A stretch of 64,000 bases of DNA from Solenopsis invicta (Eukaryota; Arthropoda; Insecta; Hymenoptera; Formicidae). Under the pieces are notes generated by a model. That model ran no database searches. It had not been told where the DNA came from and saw only the letters and a list, made by a program, of their open reading frames with translations. Position 1 is the first letter of the stretch, and every line of letters starts with the position of its first letter. The position numbers were made by a program, and so were the translations under genes. The DNA lies in the NCBI RefSeq assembly GCF_016802725.1, contig NC_052670.1, forward strand, positions 14,537,641 to 14,601,640, read 5' to 3'. Below, piece after piece: positions 13,618-25,226 of this stretch.

Positions 13618-16376
13618 TTCTTCTGTCTCGCCGCGACACGCCCACCTGTTTTAGCCAAATCTCGGCTCACGGTGACTTGTCGTAGGCGTAAAATCGCGCG
13701 CTCCGATTACGCACTACCTGTCGTTCTTTCTCTTCATGGTCGTGGCCGGCGATAATCCTGTCGTCGTCTTCCGCGTCTACGTACCGGCGCATTGCACGTA
13801 TCGCGACATTTCTCCAAGGACGGAGATTAATCGCGCACGACGACGTGAATCGCCGTCCTCTGTCCGGCGATGCGTCGCATTTTTTTCCCCACCTGGACCA
13901 GAGTCCCGATTTAAACCTGGAGATGGTGGGTGCTTTCTTTTCCGTCTTTCTTCCTCTTCTTCTCCGTGTCTCTTCTTTCTCTCTTTCACATACACTTTCG
14001 TTCCTTTTCTTTCTCTCTCGTTCTCTTCTCTGTTGCTCCTCCTTTCCTTCGCCGCTAAAAGTCAAGTGTATACGAGAAGAGACTTCACCCGGCAGAGGGG
14101 GCAGTGACCCGCCAAGAGCCGCGCCTCGCGAAACGCGCGTCTGCGGATGCTCGCGAATGCTTCGCGAGCGCGAGAGTGGAACGTTTCAAACGATTTTCCG
14201 ATTAACGATTTGCGATCACGATTTAGAGTCGAGAGAATGTATCTTTCTCCCTCCCAAAGAACGGATGCTCGTCTAGAGAGACCGCTCTCCTTTTTCAGTT
14301 CGTGTGCTCCAAACACATGCATCTACGTCACGTGCTTCGTTCTGTCATCTTGCATTCCATTGACGACCAAGCTCTCTCTTTCTCGAAAAGAGATCGGCAA
14401 CGTTGACAAACAATTTTTCGTGACGATCTCTCTCTTTCTCTCTCTATATCTTACTAAATTTCAAACACTCAGATCCCTCAAAATCCACAAATTTAGATTT
14501 CACTGAAGCCCGAATTAAGCCCGATAGAATCTCGCAACATAAACACTGCACAGAGATGAGGACACACTATCCAATATTCCGGAACACAAAAAAAGAGAAT
14601 ACAATTACACGAAGTTATGTGTATCCTCGCGAGAGTACCGATCTGACCAAACGAGTTTAGTGACCGAACCCCGAGGAACTCGAATTCGCGATTCACTCTC
14701 GAGTCCACACCACTCGCCGCCGAACTCGCGCTATCTTTCGCGGAAATTGTCAGGAAGTTCACGCGATCACGATGCGGCGCTCGCTCGGGTTCGCCGATCG
14801 TGGAGCAATCTCACGAGCAACACAACGGGTTCGCGTGTGTACGTGCACACGCGCGCGCGCGCGCGCGCCTCGGGGTAAGCGTTATCGGGGGATGAAGACA
14901 AACCGCGCGCAACTGCGGAGGCAATTCGGCATTGAAGCCGAAACAAAAAGGTAGAGAGGGTAAGAAGAAATAACGAAACACGACGGGACCACGAAACGCG
15001 ACGTAAGGCCCCGAGAAAGAACGCGGAACGTGAACACCGCGAAGAAGAATGTCGCCTTCCCGAGGGCTGACCTGACTCGACTGAACCGAGCCGGTCCCAG
15101 AACCTCGCCGCTGCCAGGAGAGGCATTCTTCGAGCTGGCTGACGCCGTCCCTCTCCGATCCATCGGGCCCTCTCTCTTCCCCCTCCGCCGTTCTCTATCC
15201 TTCAACCGTTCTTTGAATCTCCGTTCTCCCTCTTTCTCTCTCTTTCTATCTATGCTTTTACCTGTACCACCCCGCGCAAGGCCTATCGATATCACCTTCT
15301 CTCTCCGCTCTGAGAAACACCATGCTTCTACTGCGTTTCTTCGCTCCACGATAGTCTCACTCGCTCTATCTAACAACATCGTTTCATCCTTTTCTGCTTC
15401 TCTCTCCCTCTCCGTCTTTCGTGTCAAGAAACGTTCGATCTTCTCTCTTCGTCACTCCTTGCTTCGCCAAATGCTCATTTTCTTCGCTCTTATACCTCGG
15501 TTCTCTTTCCCATCTCCCACCCTCCCTCCTTCCCGTCCTCCTCTCCCCTACCATTTTGCCATGCCACTGCCTATATCAGAATACGGATCTCTTTGTCCAT
15601 CGCGCGTAGGTCTGTTTCCCTCTCTCGCTTGCTCTTTCCTGAGGCCCGCTGCTTCGATCGTGGGCCCCGTTCCCCTCTCACTCGACTTGCCTCTCCAGCT
15701 TTCCCTCCTCGCCATCTTCCACGCGCGATCCTTCCACCTTCGACTTGCCTCGCGCATCCCGCCGTCGTCTTGCTGAGATATTCTCCCTTTTGCCCTCGAG
15801 GAACGAGCAATGCGGAGGCTCAGGTATGCAAGATGGCTGCCACACTCTGGAGCCCCGTACGATCGAAGAGGACGTTGCTTTGCGTTGACGGGAATGAGAG
15901 AGACATAGCGGGAACAAGAGAGACGTTCAGTGGATCAGAGAAAGAAAACGGTAGAGAGAGAAAGGGAGAGAATGAGAGGAAGAAAAGGAAAAGGATAAAA
16001 ATAAAACAGGTAGAAAGAGGGAGTAAGAGTAATACGAAGACCGACGAGAAAAAGGGCGAAGAGGAGAGAGAACGAGAGATGAATAATGCGTGAGGGAGGA
16101 GGGGAAATATCTAGAAGGGCAGGGGGACACCCCGACTTAGGGGATGCAGTCTGCCACGCGGAGAAACATCGGGATGTCAGAAGGATGAGGCAAGAAAGGT
16201 GGAGCGGGGGTGATCCGCGGAATCCGGACTCGCAGCCTGTGTGTAGATATATATCCGCGGGCCTATGGTCACTTTTATAATCCGTTACCGCGATCGAGTG
16301 TTCCGCTCGATTCTTTCGATCCTCTTTCCTTCGAACTAATTCACTGTCTCGGGTTCTCCCTCTCCTCCTCTCTCCT

Positions 16377-16436
<60 letters not shown>

Positions 16437-16500
16437 CCTCTCTATCTAACTTTCTTTCCTTCTTTTTTCTTATGTATCTACGTAGTTTACTCGCTCGCTG
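13618..16500. promoter_or_regulatory. Upstream flank of fat: CpG- and pyrimidine-rich, no gene
   Basis: This 2.9-kb block precedes the fat start codon. It is CpG-rich to about 15000 and then strongly pyrimidine-rich on the plus strand, with many CTCT/TTTC runs and a CG dinucleotide run near 14848-14867. Its numerous open frames on both strands are Ser/Leu/Phe-rich or Arg/Glu-rich low-complexity products of the repeats. A 5' UTR exon and promoter of fat are expected here, but I cannot place a transcription start or a splice donor with confidence. Confidence 0.45.
16380..16432. repeat. Long (CT)n microsatellite
   Basis: About 26 CT units in an uninterrupted run at the distal end of the pyrimidine-rich fat upstream flank; the longest dinucleotide repeat in the window. 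Confidence 0.93.
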
Positions 16501-16658
16501 GACCGTTGACTTCCTTTAATCTAGTTTACTGGGTACAATATTGTACGAACATGTATGTTGGTTGGTGCTTCGATAATATTGAAACCTAACTACATATAAA
16601 AGCAACAACCGAATTTATAAAATAAGATATAATAATAGAGTTGCCTTGCTACTCCACG

Positions 16659-16910
16659 CACTGAAAAAAGAGCGCAGTAATAATAATCAAGCCTAGATAA
16701 TAATTACGTTTTGGTGAAGGGATTTCAATTAAATGTTCAGTTAATATAACCAAACATTTAATAACCGTTTAGTAATCGATTAATTACTATTATTATGTTT
16801 GGTCATTATTAATTTAATTATTATTAAATATTTGGTTATATTACTCAAATATTTAATTAAAATTATTTCATCAAAGCTTAATTATTATTACCAAACTCTT
16901 TTTTTCAGTG
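16659..16910. mobile_element. MITE-like inverted-repeat element with CACTGAAAAAA ends
   Basis: The element starts CACTGAAAAAAGAG and ends in TTTTTTTCAGTG. The inner halves mirror each other: TCAATTAAATGTT, AATATAACCAAACATTT and the reverse complement of AATATTTGG. It has no coding capacity. Related, more decayed copies follow at about 16941-17135 and at 20411-20657. A non-autonomous DNA transposon is likely; I could not define a target-site duplication. Confidence 0.6.
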
Positions 16911-18818
16911 CATGGCAATCAAATATAATATCACATGACATAAAAATGTATTTTGTTGGAAAATTTTACACAATTAAATATTTCATTAATATAATAAGAA
17001 ATAATTTTACTTTTCTAAATTTTTAGTATTCAGAAAAATACAATTATTTTTTATTATATTAACTAAATATTTAGTTGGAATTATTTCATTCAATGTTTGG
17101 TATAGTTATTACCAAAAACTTTTTTAAATGTATCTACTCTTCATACAAAGAATCGAAAAGAAACATTAAAGATAATTAATAAATAATAGTAATGACGATC
17201 AATAATCGTGTTTTTCAGTGTGCAGAATTGAAAATAGCGTTACTTGTAACGTTGTTAATTACTTTTTTTAATAACAAACTGATAATGTTTTATTTTTGTT
17301 TTCTGTAACTGTAACAATAACATAGTTAGATTCTTTTTAGTAACAATAACAAATTTAACGAATTTTTACTTTCATCGTTACTTCTTGTATTTTAAATCTA
17401 TTTATGACAAATTCCGTTATGTATGTGTATGTTCAATCTTTAACCTTCAGTTAGTATTCATGATCTGTTATTACATTAAAACAATCTTAAGTATAATTTT
17501 AAGATATCATAAACCAATCATACATTTTAAGGACAATTTTAAGTTTGAAATTATCATATTAGAATTTTTAAATACAAAATTGAGAATGCAAAAGATATAA
17601 ATTTTGCTATAAAAAATTATAAGTTTAATAAAAATTTTTTATTTGCGTTTTGAGCATTTTTATATCTTTTATTTTGAATTTTTAGTGATCTTGTGAATTT
17701 AAAATACAAAATAATATTGTAATTAATATTTTAACAAAAAACATTAAAAAAGTAAATTTTTTGTTTAATTTAATTTTGTGTTGTCATTAAAAGTGTAACA
17801 AAAAAGTAGCAAATTATGATTTTTTAAAAGTAACTTTTCTTAGTGGTGAGAGTAATAATCAAAATCGAAGAGCTACAAACATTAAGTCGATAAATTAAAA
17901 AGAAATAGATTGATTAATAATAAAAAATCGATTGTTATTAACATTTTGACATTCAGAATATTTTTATTCGTGACTTTAATTCAACTAATAGTGCATTTGA
18001 AAAAGTCAAAGCATCTTTCTTAATTTTTCCATTTTAAAATTCGGTTTTCCAACTCTTAGGACCAAGCCAATCTGAAGAATTCATTTTCTTGCATTAAGAA
18101 ATAAAATAGTTTGCATTAAGAAATAAAATACAATAGTTAAACCGATTTACGCGCACAAGATAGAGATAATTTTTCCGATTCTCCTCCATCGTTCCTTTTC
18201 ATTCTTATGGAATCTCATGGGACAAGAGACAGATCGCTTTGGACCGATTCGTTTTACGTGGACTTATTGTTAGATAAGAATGAGGAGTACGAGTACTCTC
18301 TCGAATAAGTAAACATCCGCCGTCCAAAAACAGAGAGAGAGGCGTAGTCCCTTATCGAATGATGGACGAGTCGCTTTCTTCTCGGCCTGAAATATCACAG
18401 AAAATTAGAGAGGGTTTCGTTGGTAATAGGTGACAATGCCCCAAACAACGCGATTCGCGCTATCTTTAAGTTTATAGGACTACAAGGTAAAATGCATCTG
18501 TTCCACTATCGAATTGTGTTGAATCTTTTACTGTGCATCTTGAAGGAACGATGCGAGATATGCACTGACAAGAGTGACAAGAGTAATTTTCCTTTTCAAA
18601 TAATTTATAAAACCGTATAAAATACACGTGGACAAAATATCGATTAAAAGTTACTTATTAAAAGCTATAGATAACGAAGAATACTTAATTACACAGTATT
18701 TTATTTCATTTTTGTTATTTAATCTCAATTAAGCAAATTTAAAAATTAAAAGATTTACGATAAACCGCCTATTATGAGGTAAATTTGTAATATGAGATAG
18801 TGAGATTTCTGGCAAACT
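16911..18818. other. AT-rich intergenic sequence, no gene seen
   Basis: No reading frame with recognisable content. A second diverged inverted repeat of the CACTGA family spans about 16941-17135, with arms meeting near 17035. The rest is AT-rich with no feature I can support. Confidence 0.5.
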
Positions 18819-18919
18819 AATAAATTTACTTCAAGATATAATAAATTCTTAATAAAACCACATATGCACTGCATATGTGGTTTTATTAAGAATTTATTAT
18901 ATCTTGAGGTAAATTTATT
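18819..18919. repeat. Near-perfect 49-bp-arm hairpin
   Basis: Left arm 18819-18867 and right arm 18871-18919 are reverse complements apart from one T/C difference (TTACTTCAAG against TTACCTCAAG), with a 3-base spacer. The centre reads CCACATATGC-ACT-GCATATGTGG. It could be a very young palindromic MITE or a hairpin-forming RNA. Confidence 0.85.
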
Positions 18920-20271
18920 TAATAAAAAATTCATTATTTTGTACAATCGTCCAAAAGAAAGATTTGTAAGATTGAATATTATCAAGTTCTATTAAGATTT
19001 CGTATCATTTTAATACGTGTAAATCTCTCCAAAAGTTACAAGAAGCTTCTATGTGCCTAATAATTGAGATTATACATGTACATATGTGTAATTAACAATA
19101 ATAGTATGATAAACGATAATATAATTATATTTTGAAGTAGAAAGTAGTTTTATGAGCAGCGATCGTTTATTATTCGAGAGAAATAAATTGAAATTTGGTT
19201 CGTAGACTTGTCTCCCGAAGGATGCAACACAGGATGTTGAATCGCATGATTAATATCCTGTGTTCCGCTGCGATAACGTGCGCGCGCGTACGCCATTTGT
19301 TGTTCTGCGATATTAGAAAGGTCACGACCCAGGGTAGGAGGCGGAGGAATCCCGACATTTATCCGGATATAGAAAAGCCGTGACACTTTGTGTGTCGAAA
19401 TCATCAATTACATTAATCCTCGCATATATCGAGCTTCTCGAACTTTGAAGATCGCGATATACGATCCTGATAGATAAGAGCGATTATAAATCCTCGCATC
19501 CGTATCTTTGTGCTGACAAGGTCGTACAAATTCTGTAAAACTATTTAATAATATGATGAATGAAATATGTATAATTTATGGATAAAATAAAAATAATATT
19601 TTTATATTGCATAACATTTCTCAAAAAATTATGATATTTATTACGTAATATTTATCTTTTTTTATATAGAAAAAATATTATAATTTTAGTGTATGTGCTT
19701 GTGTGTGTGTTAGAATATTATATAAAAATCTCTAAAAATTTATATTATCAAACAATTTTATACTGTATTTATTTTATTATACAGTATATAAATTATTATA
19801 TTTATATTTTTTTCTATACATAATATTTTGCTAAGAAATTAACTACCTCAAAGACATTTAAGTTTCTATATCATTTGCAGGAAAAATTCGAGATTGAGAT
19901 TTCATAAAGCAACTGACAGATTGCAACATTGCATTTTATCCGCGTGAGCAGAAATCCGATCGTTCACCACGTGGGTGTACAAAATCGCCGGGCATCGAGC
20001 ACGATTGCTTTTCGCAATAGAGTGAACAAGCTTCTCGAGGATGGAGAGTGAAAAATTGGCAGAAATATCCTAACAGCTTATTTTGCGGGCGTGTCTCGCC
20101 ATAAATACGTACAACCGATCATTTCTCCCGTGAAATGTCCCTATTTGTGACCTCGTTTATGAACATTATTTCGCAAAAAGTAAAGAATTAAAAGGATTGT
20201 TACGATTAACTTTACAATATTATAAATATCAATATTCGTGTTTATACAAGTTTGAGTATTATTTAACTTAC
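18920..20271. other. Intergenic sequence, no gene seen
   Basis: Mixed AT-rich sequence with a CpG-containing patch near 19190-19390 and another near 19900-20110. Short frames there have no recognisable domain. A downstream exon of the minus-strand repeat series at 20272-25226 could lie here, but I found no clear acceptor. Confidence 0.4.
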
Positions 20272-20410
20272 CTCAAGATTGCCTCCCAAGCTTTCTCCTC
20301 TTTCTCTTAGATGATCAGAATTTGTTGCACTCACACTCGCGAAAATACGGATATGATCGCGCGCGATTAGGTACTAGGATTCTTATTTCATAAATTATTC
20401 CGAATCTACT

Positions 20411-20657
20411 AAAAGAAAAAAGAGTTTGGTATACCAAATGTTGAGTGAAATAATGTCAATTAAATGTTTGATTAATATGACTAAAAATAATTTTACTTTT
20501 CTGAATATTTTGCAAATATCTATTATATCAAAATTAATAATATTTACAAAATTACAGAAAAACAAAATTACTTTTGATTATATTAATCTAATATTTAATT
20601 ATTTTATTTTATTTTACCCAACATTTGGCAACTATTACTAACCACTTTCTTTCAGTG
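20411..20657. mobile_element. Decayed MITE of the CACTGA family
   Basis: Inverted arms share CCAAATGTTG and TTTGATTAATAT-like sequence with the element at 16659-16910, and the right end is CTTTCAGTG. The left end is more eroded. Confidence 0.45.
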
Positions 20658-21837
20658 TCTTTTTCTTCGGTTCTCCACAAGAGGATCACTTGTACAGCAA
20701 TAAAATAAGAAATAAAAAAAATTGATTTTTGACTCACCGACCCGATGCGCAACGAGCGGAGTTAGCCACGAAGCTGTGGTGATACTGTAACACACAAAGA
20801 TAAGATTTAAATTAAAAATTGAGCTCAAAATAATCAATTTTTTAAAAGTTAATTCTTATATGCAAATCAAATTTTTAAAATTCGATTTTCAATTAGATAT
20901 TAATTAATATAATCTTATCTGAAAAATACCTTTACGAAATTCAATTTACATGAAATTTTGTATGATTTTTCTTTCTTTAAATATTTTTTTATTTATTGAG
21001 ATAAAATCAAATAAAAGGAAAAGAAACTATTAATTTAAAAAAAAATAAGAAAATATATTTACCTCAAGGTTGCTCCGCCGGAACCCGATGCTTCTCCCAA
21101 GCTTCCTTGCATTTTTTCCTCTCAATATATTTGGTTTGCTAGTTTGTCACATGTTGCAAGTCACATGTTGCAAAATACTACAACACACAAACATTAGATT
21201 TAAATTAATGTAAGGAAGTATTTTTGGAAGGGCATAAAAATTGAATATCTTCTTAACATATCGAGTGATCGTTGTTTTTCTTTCGATCAATTGCGCAATA
21301 CAGTAAATTTCTCTTCACTTCTTTTCAAGTTTTTATGTTTATTTGTTTAAATCAGAGTTTGACACGAATTGTAAATTTCGGTCAATTTTCAGCTTTTCCT
21401 TAACTCATTGTTTTGCAAGCAATCCAAATGCCAGTTGACACTATGATTGCGTGGATTAGTGAGGTAAAGGGAATAGTGCTAATTGAATATCGACCTGTGC
21501 AATTCGTGCTGAGGTTTCTTCGAGGATTTTTTTCGCGTATCGTTGTTTTTTGCTCATTTATTTATTTTGGTGTTAAATATGCTTTCTAGAAAGAATTCTA
21601 GATATTAGACTGTTTTAATATCTCGAAAGAGCAACTCTATCGTTCACTAATATAAGCCTCTGAGAAAACAGCAAACAAAAGCTTTTGAAAGTTACGACAC
21701 AATTAAAATAATATAAGCATTACATACAGTAGTCTTACTTTGATTTTTTTTTTTTTTTCTTCAAAATATTTACTGCAGAGTTTAGCATTAATCGATTAAC
21801 TTACTCTTTTTTACTAAAATAATCTACTAACAATTTA

Positions 21838-21960
21838 CAATATATGTAACCGTAATTAATTATATACTAATCAATTAATTAATCAATCGTGGTTACATAT
21901 ATTATAATATAATATATGTAACCACTATATATATATATATATACTTATTAGTAAATTATT
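21838..21960. repeat. AT-rich palindromes built on GGTTACATATAT
   Basis: GGTTACATATATTATAA and its reverse complement meet head to head at 21891-21925, and a third partial copy (ATATATGTAACC) lies to the left. It ends in a short TA run. Confidence 0.6.
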
Positions 21961-22850
21961 AATCGACGATTTTGTATAATTAATTGTTTAACTAAATGTT
22001 TTTTAAATAAAAGTGATCAATTAAAAATTAGTAATAATGGCTGCATAATTAATTTAATCAGTTATTGAAAAATAAATCAAATATCGTTGATTAAAAAAAT
22101 ATAATCAATAATTAATTATACCTTAATTTATAACCATATTAAAAAATCATGTTCATTGTATAATTATATTTATAATTATATTTTGGTAATAATAAAATAT
22201 ATTCAGGTTTATTAAATTTAATCCTATTTATATTATTTTTATAGCTACATAAATAAATACTGAAATCTATTCTCTCTTAGTGCGGGTGTAATCTCAAGCA
22301 CTGTATAATAGTATTATACATTAAATTAAGAAATGATGAAAGATTAAGTATCTGAGTCCAAAATTAAGTATCTTTCATAATTTTTTAAAACTTATCTATT
22401 TTAAGGTAACAAATCTATGAAGTTTTTACTTGTAAGTTAATTAAATTTAATGCATCATTCAATGATATAATTTAATACATTTTTTATAAATTCGTTAATA
22501 AAATTTTTACTCACTGTCCGATGCGCAACAGTAGAGTTGTCAGCAACGTAGCTATGATGAATCTGTAATATAAGATAAATGACAAACATAAGATTCAAAT
22601 TAAAATAACGCTTTAAAGAATTAATGATTTATAACTTTTACACGTAGATTTTTTTAATTATTTTTCAATTAAGGACGTTCTGGCTGTATCGTTCGAGCTA
22701 AAAGTTAAATCTGCAACGAAATATATTCATTTTCGCTACTAAAGTTATTATAAAATAAAAATTTGTATTTCTTTAAAAAAAACAATAAAAAATTAATAAT
22801 TTATAATAATTTTTGCAATAAAAATGACTATATTTTGTTGCAGTTTTCAA

Positions 22851-23115
22851 GAAATAACTTTTAAACGAGTTAGTAGATCTAAATCAATTTTTCCACAAAT
22901 CTTTATTAGAGTTTTATTAGTATATAAAAAATTTTGATTTAATTCTCAATATTTCTTCCTTATTAAATTTCTAAAAAAAACGTAATTTTTGCAAATTTGA
23001 TGAAAAAAGAGCATTAAGAATTAGATCAAATTTTTATACATACTAAAACTCTAATAAATATTTGTGCAAAAATTGATATAGTTCTACTTGCTCATTTAAA
23101 AGCTATTTATAAAAT
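22851..23115. repeat. Diverged inverted repeat, ~100-bp arms
   Basis: The left arm (about 22851-22951) and right arm (about 23010-23115) match in reverse complement along most of their length, for example TTTATTAGAGTTTTA on the left and its complement TAAAACTCTAATAAA on the right. The spacer is about 60 bp. It looks like an old foldback element lying between units D and E. Confidence 0.65.
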
Positions 23116-23798
23116 CAAGAATAAACAAAAAATTAAATAACTTTTAAACCAATAAGATAATTCTGTTCAAATTTTATACAGATACATAAACGTAATTATA
23201 GAATAATTAGTGAAATTTTTATATTCATTGTAATGTTTTTAAGATATCACTCATACATCCTTAAATATTTATTAAAATAATTATATAATTTTCAAAATCT
23301 TCATAAAAATAAAGTTTTATAAAGTTTCAAATAAAATCTTTTAATTATTTTAATTATTATTTACAAAATATCGAAATAAAATTAATAAATACAAAGAAAA
23401 AATTAATTTTGTGCAAGTAAGCAATAATGCTTACCGCTAAGTTGTACCACCGTCATTCGATATCTCTCCTTCTCTTTCGAAACCTCTTGTCAAACCTTCT
23501 TTCTTCTTCCTTCTTCTGAGTTGTCAAATTCAATCACGAGCTACTCATTCTGCAGTAAATCAATTTTGCATCCGCCGCGTACTCTAAAAGAAACATGCAT
23601 ATAATTAAGATAGCTGCTTTGTTTCCTGCCGGGTCAATTTGATGAGCGTCGTGTACTCTACATTTCGATTTTCGCTCGAACAAATATTAAAAAAACGCGT
23701 TCAAGCGAATTATCAACGCATCAATGCTGAACCTTTATTTTCGACTATTAGATATTGTTATATAAAATAAATGCAATATTAGTGTAAATATCGCTTAC

Positions 23799-25226
23799 CA
23801 ATTAAAATCACGATGTCACTCATTTCAAAGCCACTTCTCGTCCTATAAAAGTGTCCATCGTATTCTGTAAAGAAAAAATAGAATTACAATGGTGAAGCGG
23901 CTTCACCTAATTCCGTGCGATCAACTTGACGCGCTATACGTTTCCATTTTTGCTCGAACGAATATTGCGAAGTACGTATGTACAAATCTGTCGCCGGATT
24001 TATTATGCGATTGTTAGATAGTATAATATGAAATGCAACATTAAGTTTCGCTTACCATATGAATGAGACGTGACGCTACATGCACTCGTTCCGGAGCCGA
24101 TCTGTTCCGCGCCCGCCACGTTCTGTAAACGAAATAAAAATGGAATTAAAATGGAGGGAATAATTTCGTCTCTCGCACTATCAATTTCACAAGCCAAAAT
24201 TCGATTCCGATCCGCCCCGTGTCTTCTGCGTTCTACAATCAGACGTAGATATAAGGGACATACCAATTGTAAGTGCGAATTAAGACACCCAGCCGGCTCT
24301 GTTTCCGCGCGGTCAACTTTACGCGACGAGATCGACCGCGCCGCGGCTGCACTACATGCGAGCATCGAATTTATATGACACAATGATTAAATTGGCAGTA
24401 AATATTGCCAATGCAAAATTAATATAAGTTTCGCTCACCTTTAAACGAGTCGCAATAACCTCTCTGTTCGGGAGCCGGTCCGTCCCGTGTTCGCCGCGTT
24501 GTGCAAGTGCAACGTGAATACATCGATGATAAAAAGCGACTTCGTTTCTCGCGCGGTCAACTTCACGCGATTAGACCGACGCGACGCCGCGCTGTGTTCA
24601 CGTTACTGCGACAACACTGCGTACGTCTCGCCCTTAATTTTGCGTTCATGTATAATCGGGCAACAAATAATATACGTCTTTATGATAATTATTTTACATT
24701 AGCTCGAGTAAGCATATTAATATTATAAGCAGATATCCACGCGCGTTACTTGCAATGTACGATGCTCATTTTGTCAATTATTCTCACGATACATTTTTTC
24801 GTCATTAATTATTCGAGAATGCGTGTTTTCATAGATCATCGATATATAGGTCCCGAATTTTGATTATGCGACGATTAGCTTGACAGAAAATATAATTGCG
24901 GGATTAGTACAGATTTTGCTTACCTGTTTAATGAGTTTACGACGCCACTTGCTCCTGGCCCGATCTGTATCGCATCTGCTGCGTTTTGCAATTAGACGAA
25001 AATGCGGATCAAAATGGCGAGCCGGCTTTGTTTCCGCGCGCGCGCTAAACTTCACTCGTCTATCGACGGCGTGCTCACGCCGCCGCCGCGAGTATCGAAT
25101 CTACATTACGCGATGATTGATTTTGTAATAAATATTAATGCGAGGTAGATATAAGTCTCGCTCACCTGTTAAACGAGCCGCGTTGACGTATCCGCTCTGC
25201 AGCCGATTCGCCCCGCGTCCGCCATT
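23799..25226 (-). other. Tandem exon-like units F-J with splice-site borders (minus strand)
   Basis: Five minus-strand segments of 61-67 nt repeat with their flanks: F 23799-23864, G 24056-24122, H 24439-24500, I 24924-24985 and J 25166-25226. G-J share AACG.GGCGG, a GATCGGCTCC-like core and a GTTTAAAG/TTAAACAG end. Every copy is followed by GTAAGC or GTGAGC. F, G and J also keep an acceptor-like CAG; in H and I it has changed (CAC and CAA). The downstream flanks are repeated too (GTGAGCGAAACTTATAT; CGCGCGGTCAACTT). G and I are open in one frame, but F, H and J contain stops in the matching frame, so coding is doubtful. A diverged tandem array transcribed as a spliced non-coding RNA is the simplest reading; chance retention of GT-rich borders is the alternative. 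Confidence 0.5.

Larger units (their letters stand above)
20272..23583 (-). other. Repeated exon-like units A-E with splice-site borders (minus strand)
   Basis: Five minus-strand segments have splice-like borders. A ends at 20272 (GAG|GTAAGTT; acceptor unclear). B is 20738-20784 (TTACAG| ... |GTGAGTC). C is 21063-21177 (TTGTAG| ... |GTAAATA). D is 22515-22562 (TTACAG| ... |GTGAGTA). E is 23435-23583 (TTTTAG| ... |GTAAGCA). B and D (47 and 48 nt) are copies of each other and both carry TGTTGCGCATCGG-like sequence. A and C share AAGCTTGGGAG and CTTGAGGTAA, and E has the same GA-rich core. The intron side before B, C and D is also repeated (AAATCTTATxTTTGTGTG). No long open frame runs through the units. 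A multi-exon non-coding RNA or a fast-evolving gene fits; transcription is not shown by the sequence. One MITE copy (20411-20657) sits between A and B. Confidence 0.45.

Noticed and set aside
13667..16449. Many open frames up to 248 codons upstream of fat
   Set aside because: They are Ser/Leu/Phe-rich or Arg/Glu-rich translations of CT/GA repeats and CpG-rich DNA, on both strands, without splice or domain support.
24003..24383. 126-codon minus-strand frame as a protein gene
   Set aside because: It runs through unit G and its donor into intron-like sequence, and the matching units F, H and J carry stops in the equivalent frame.
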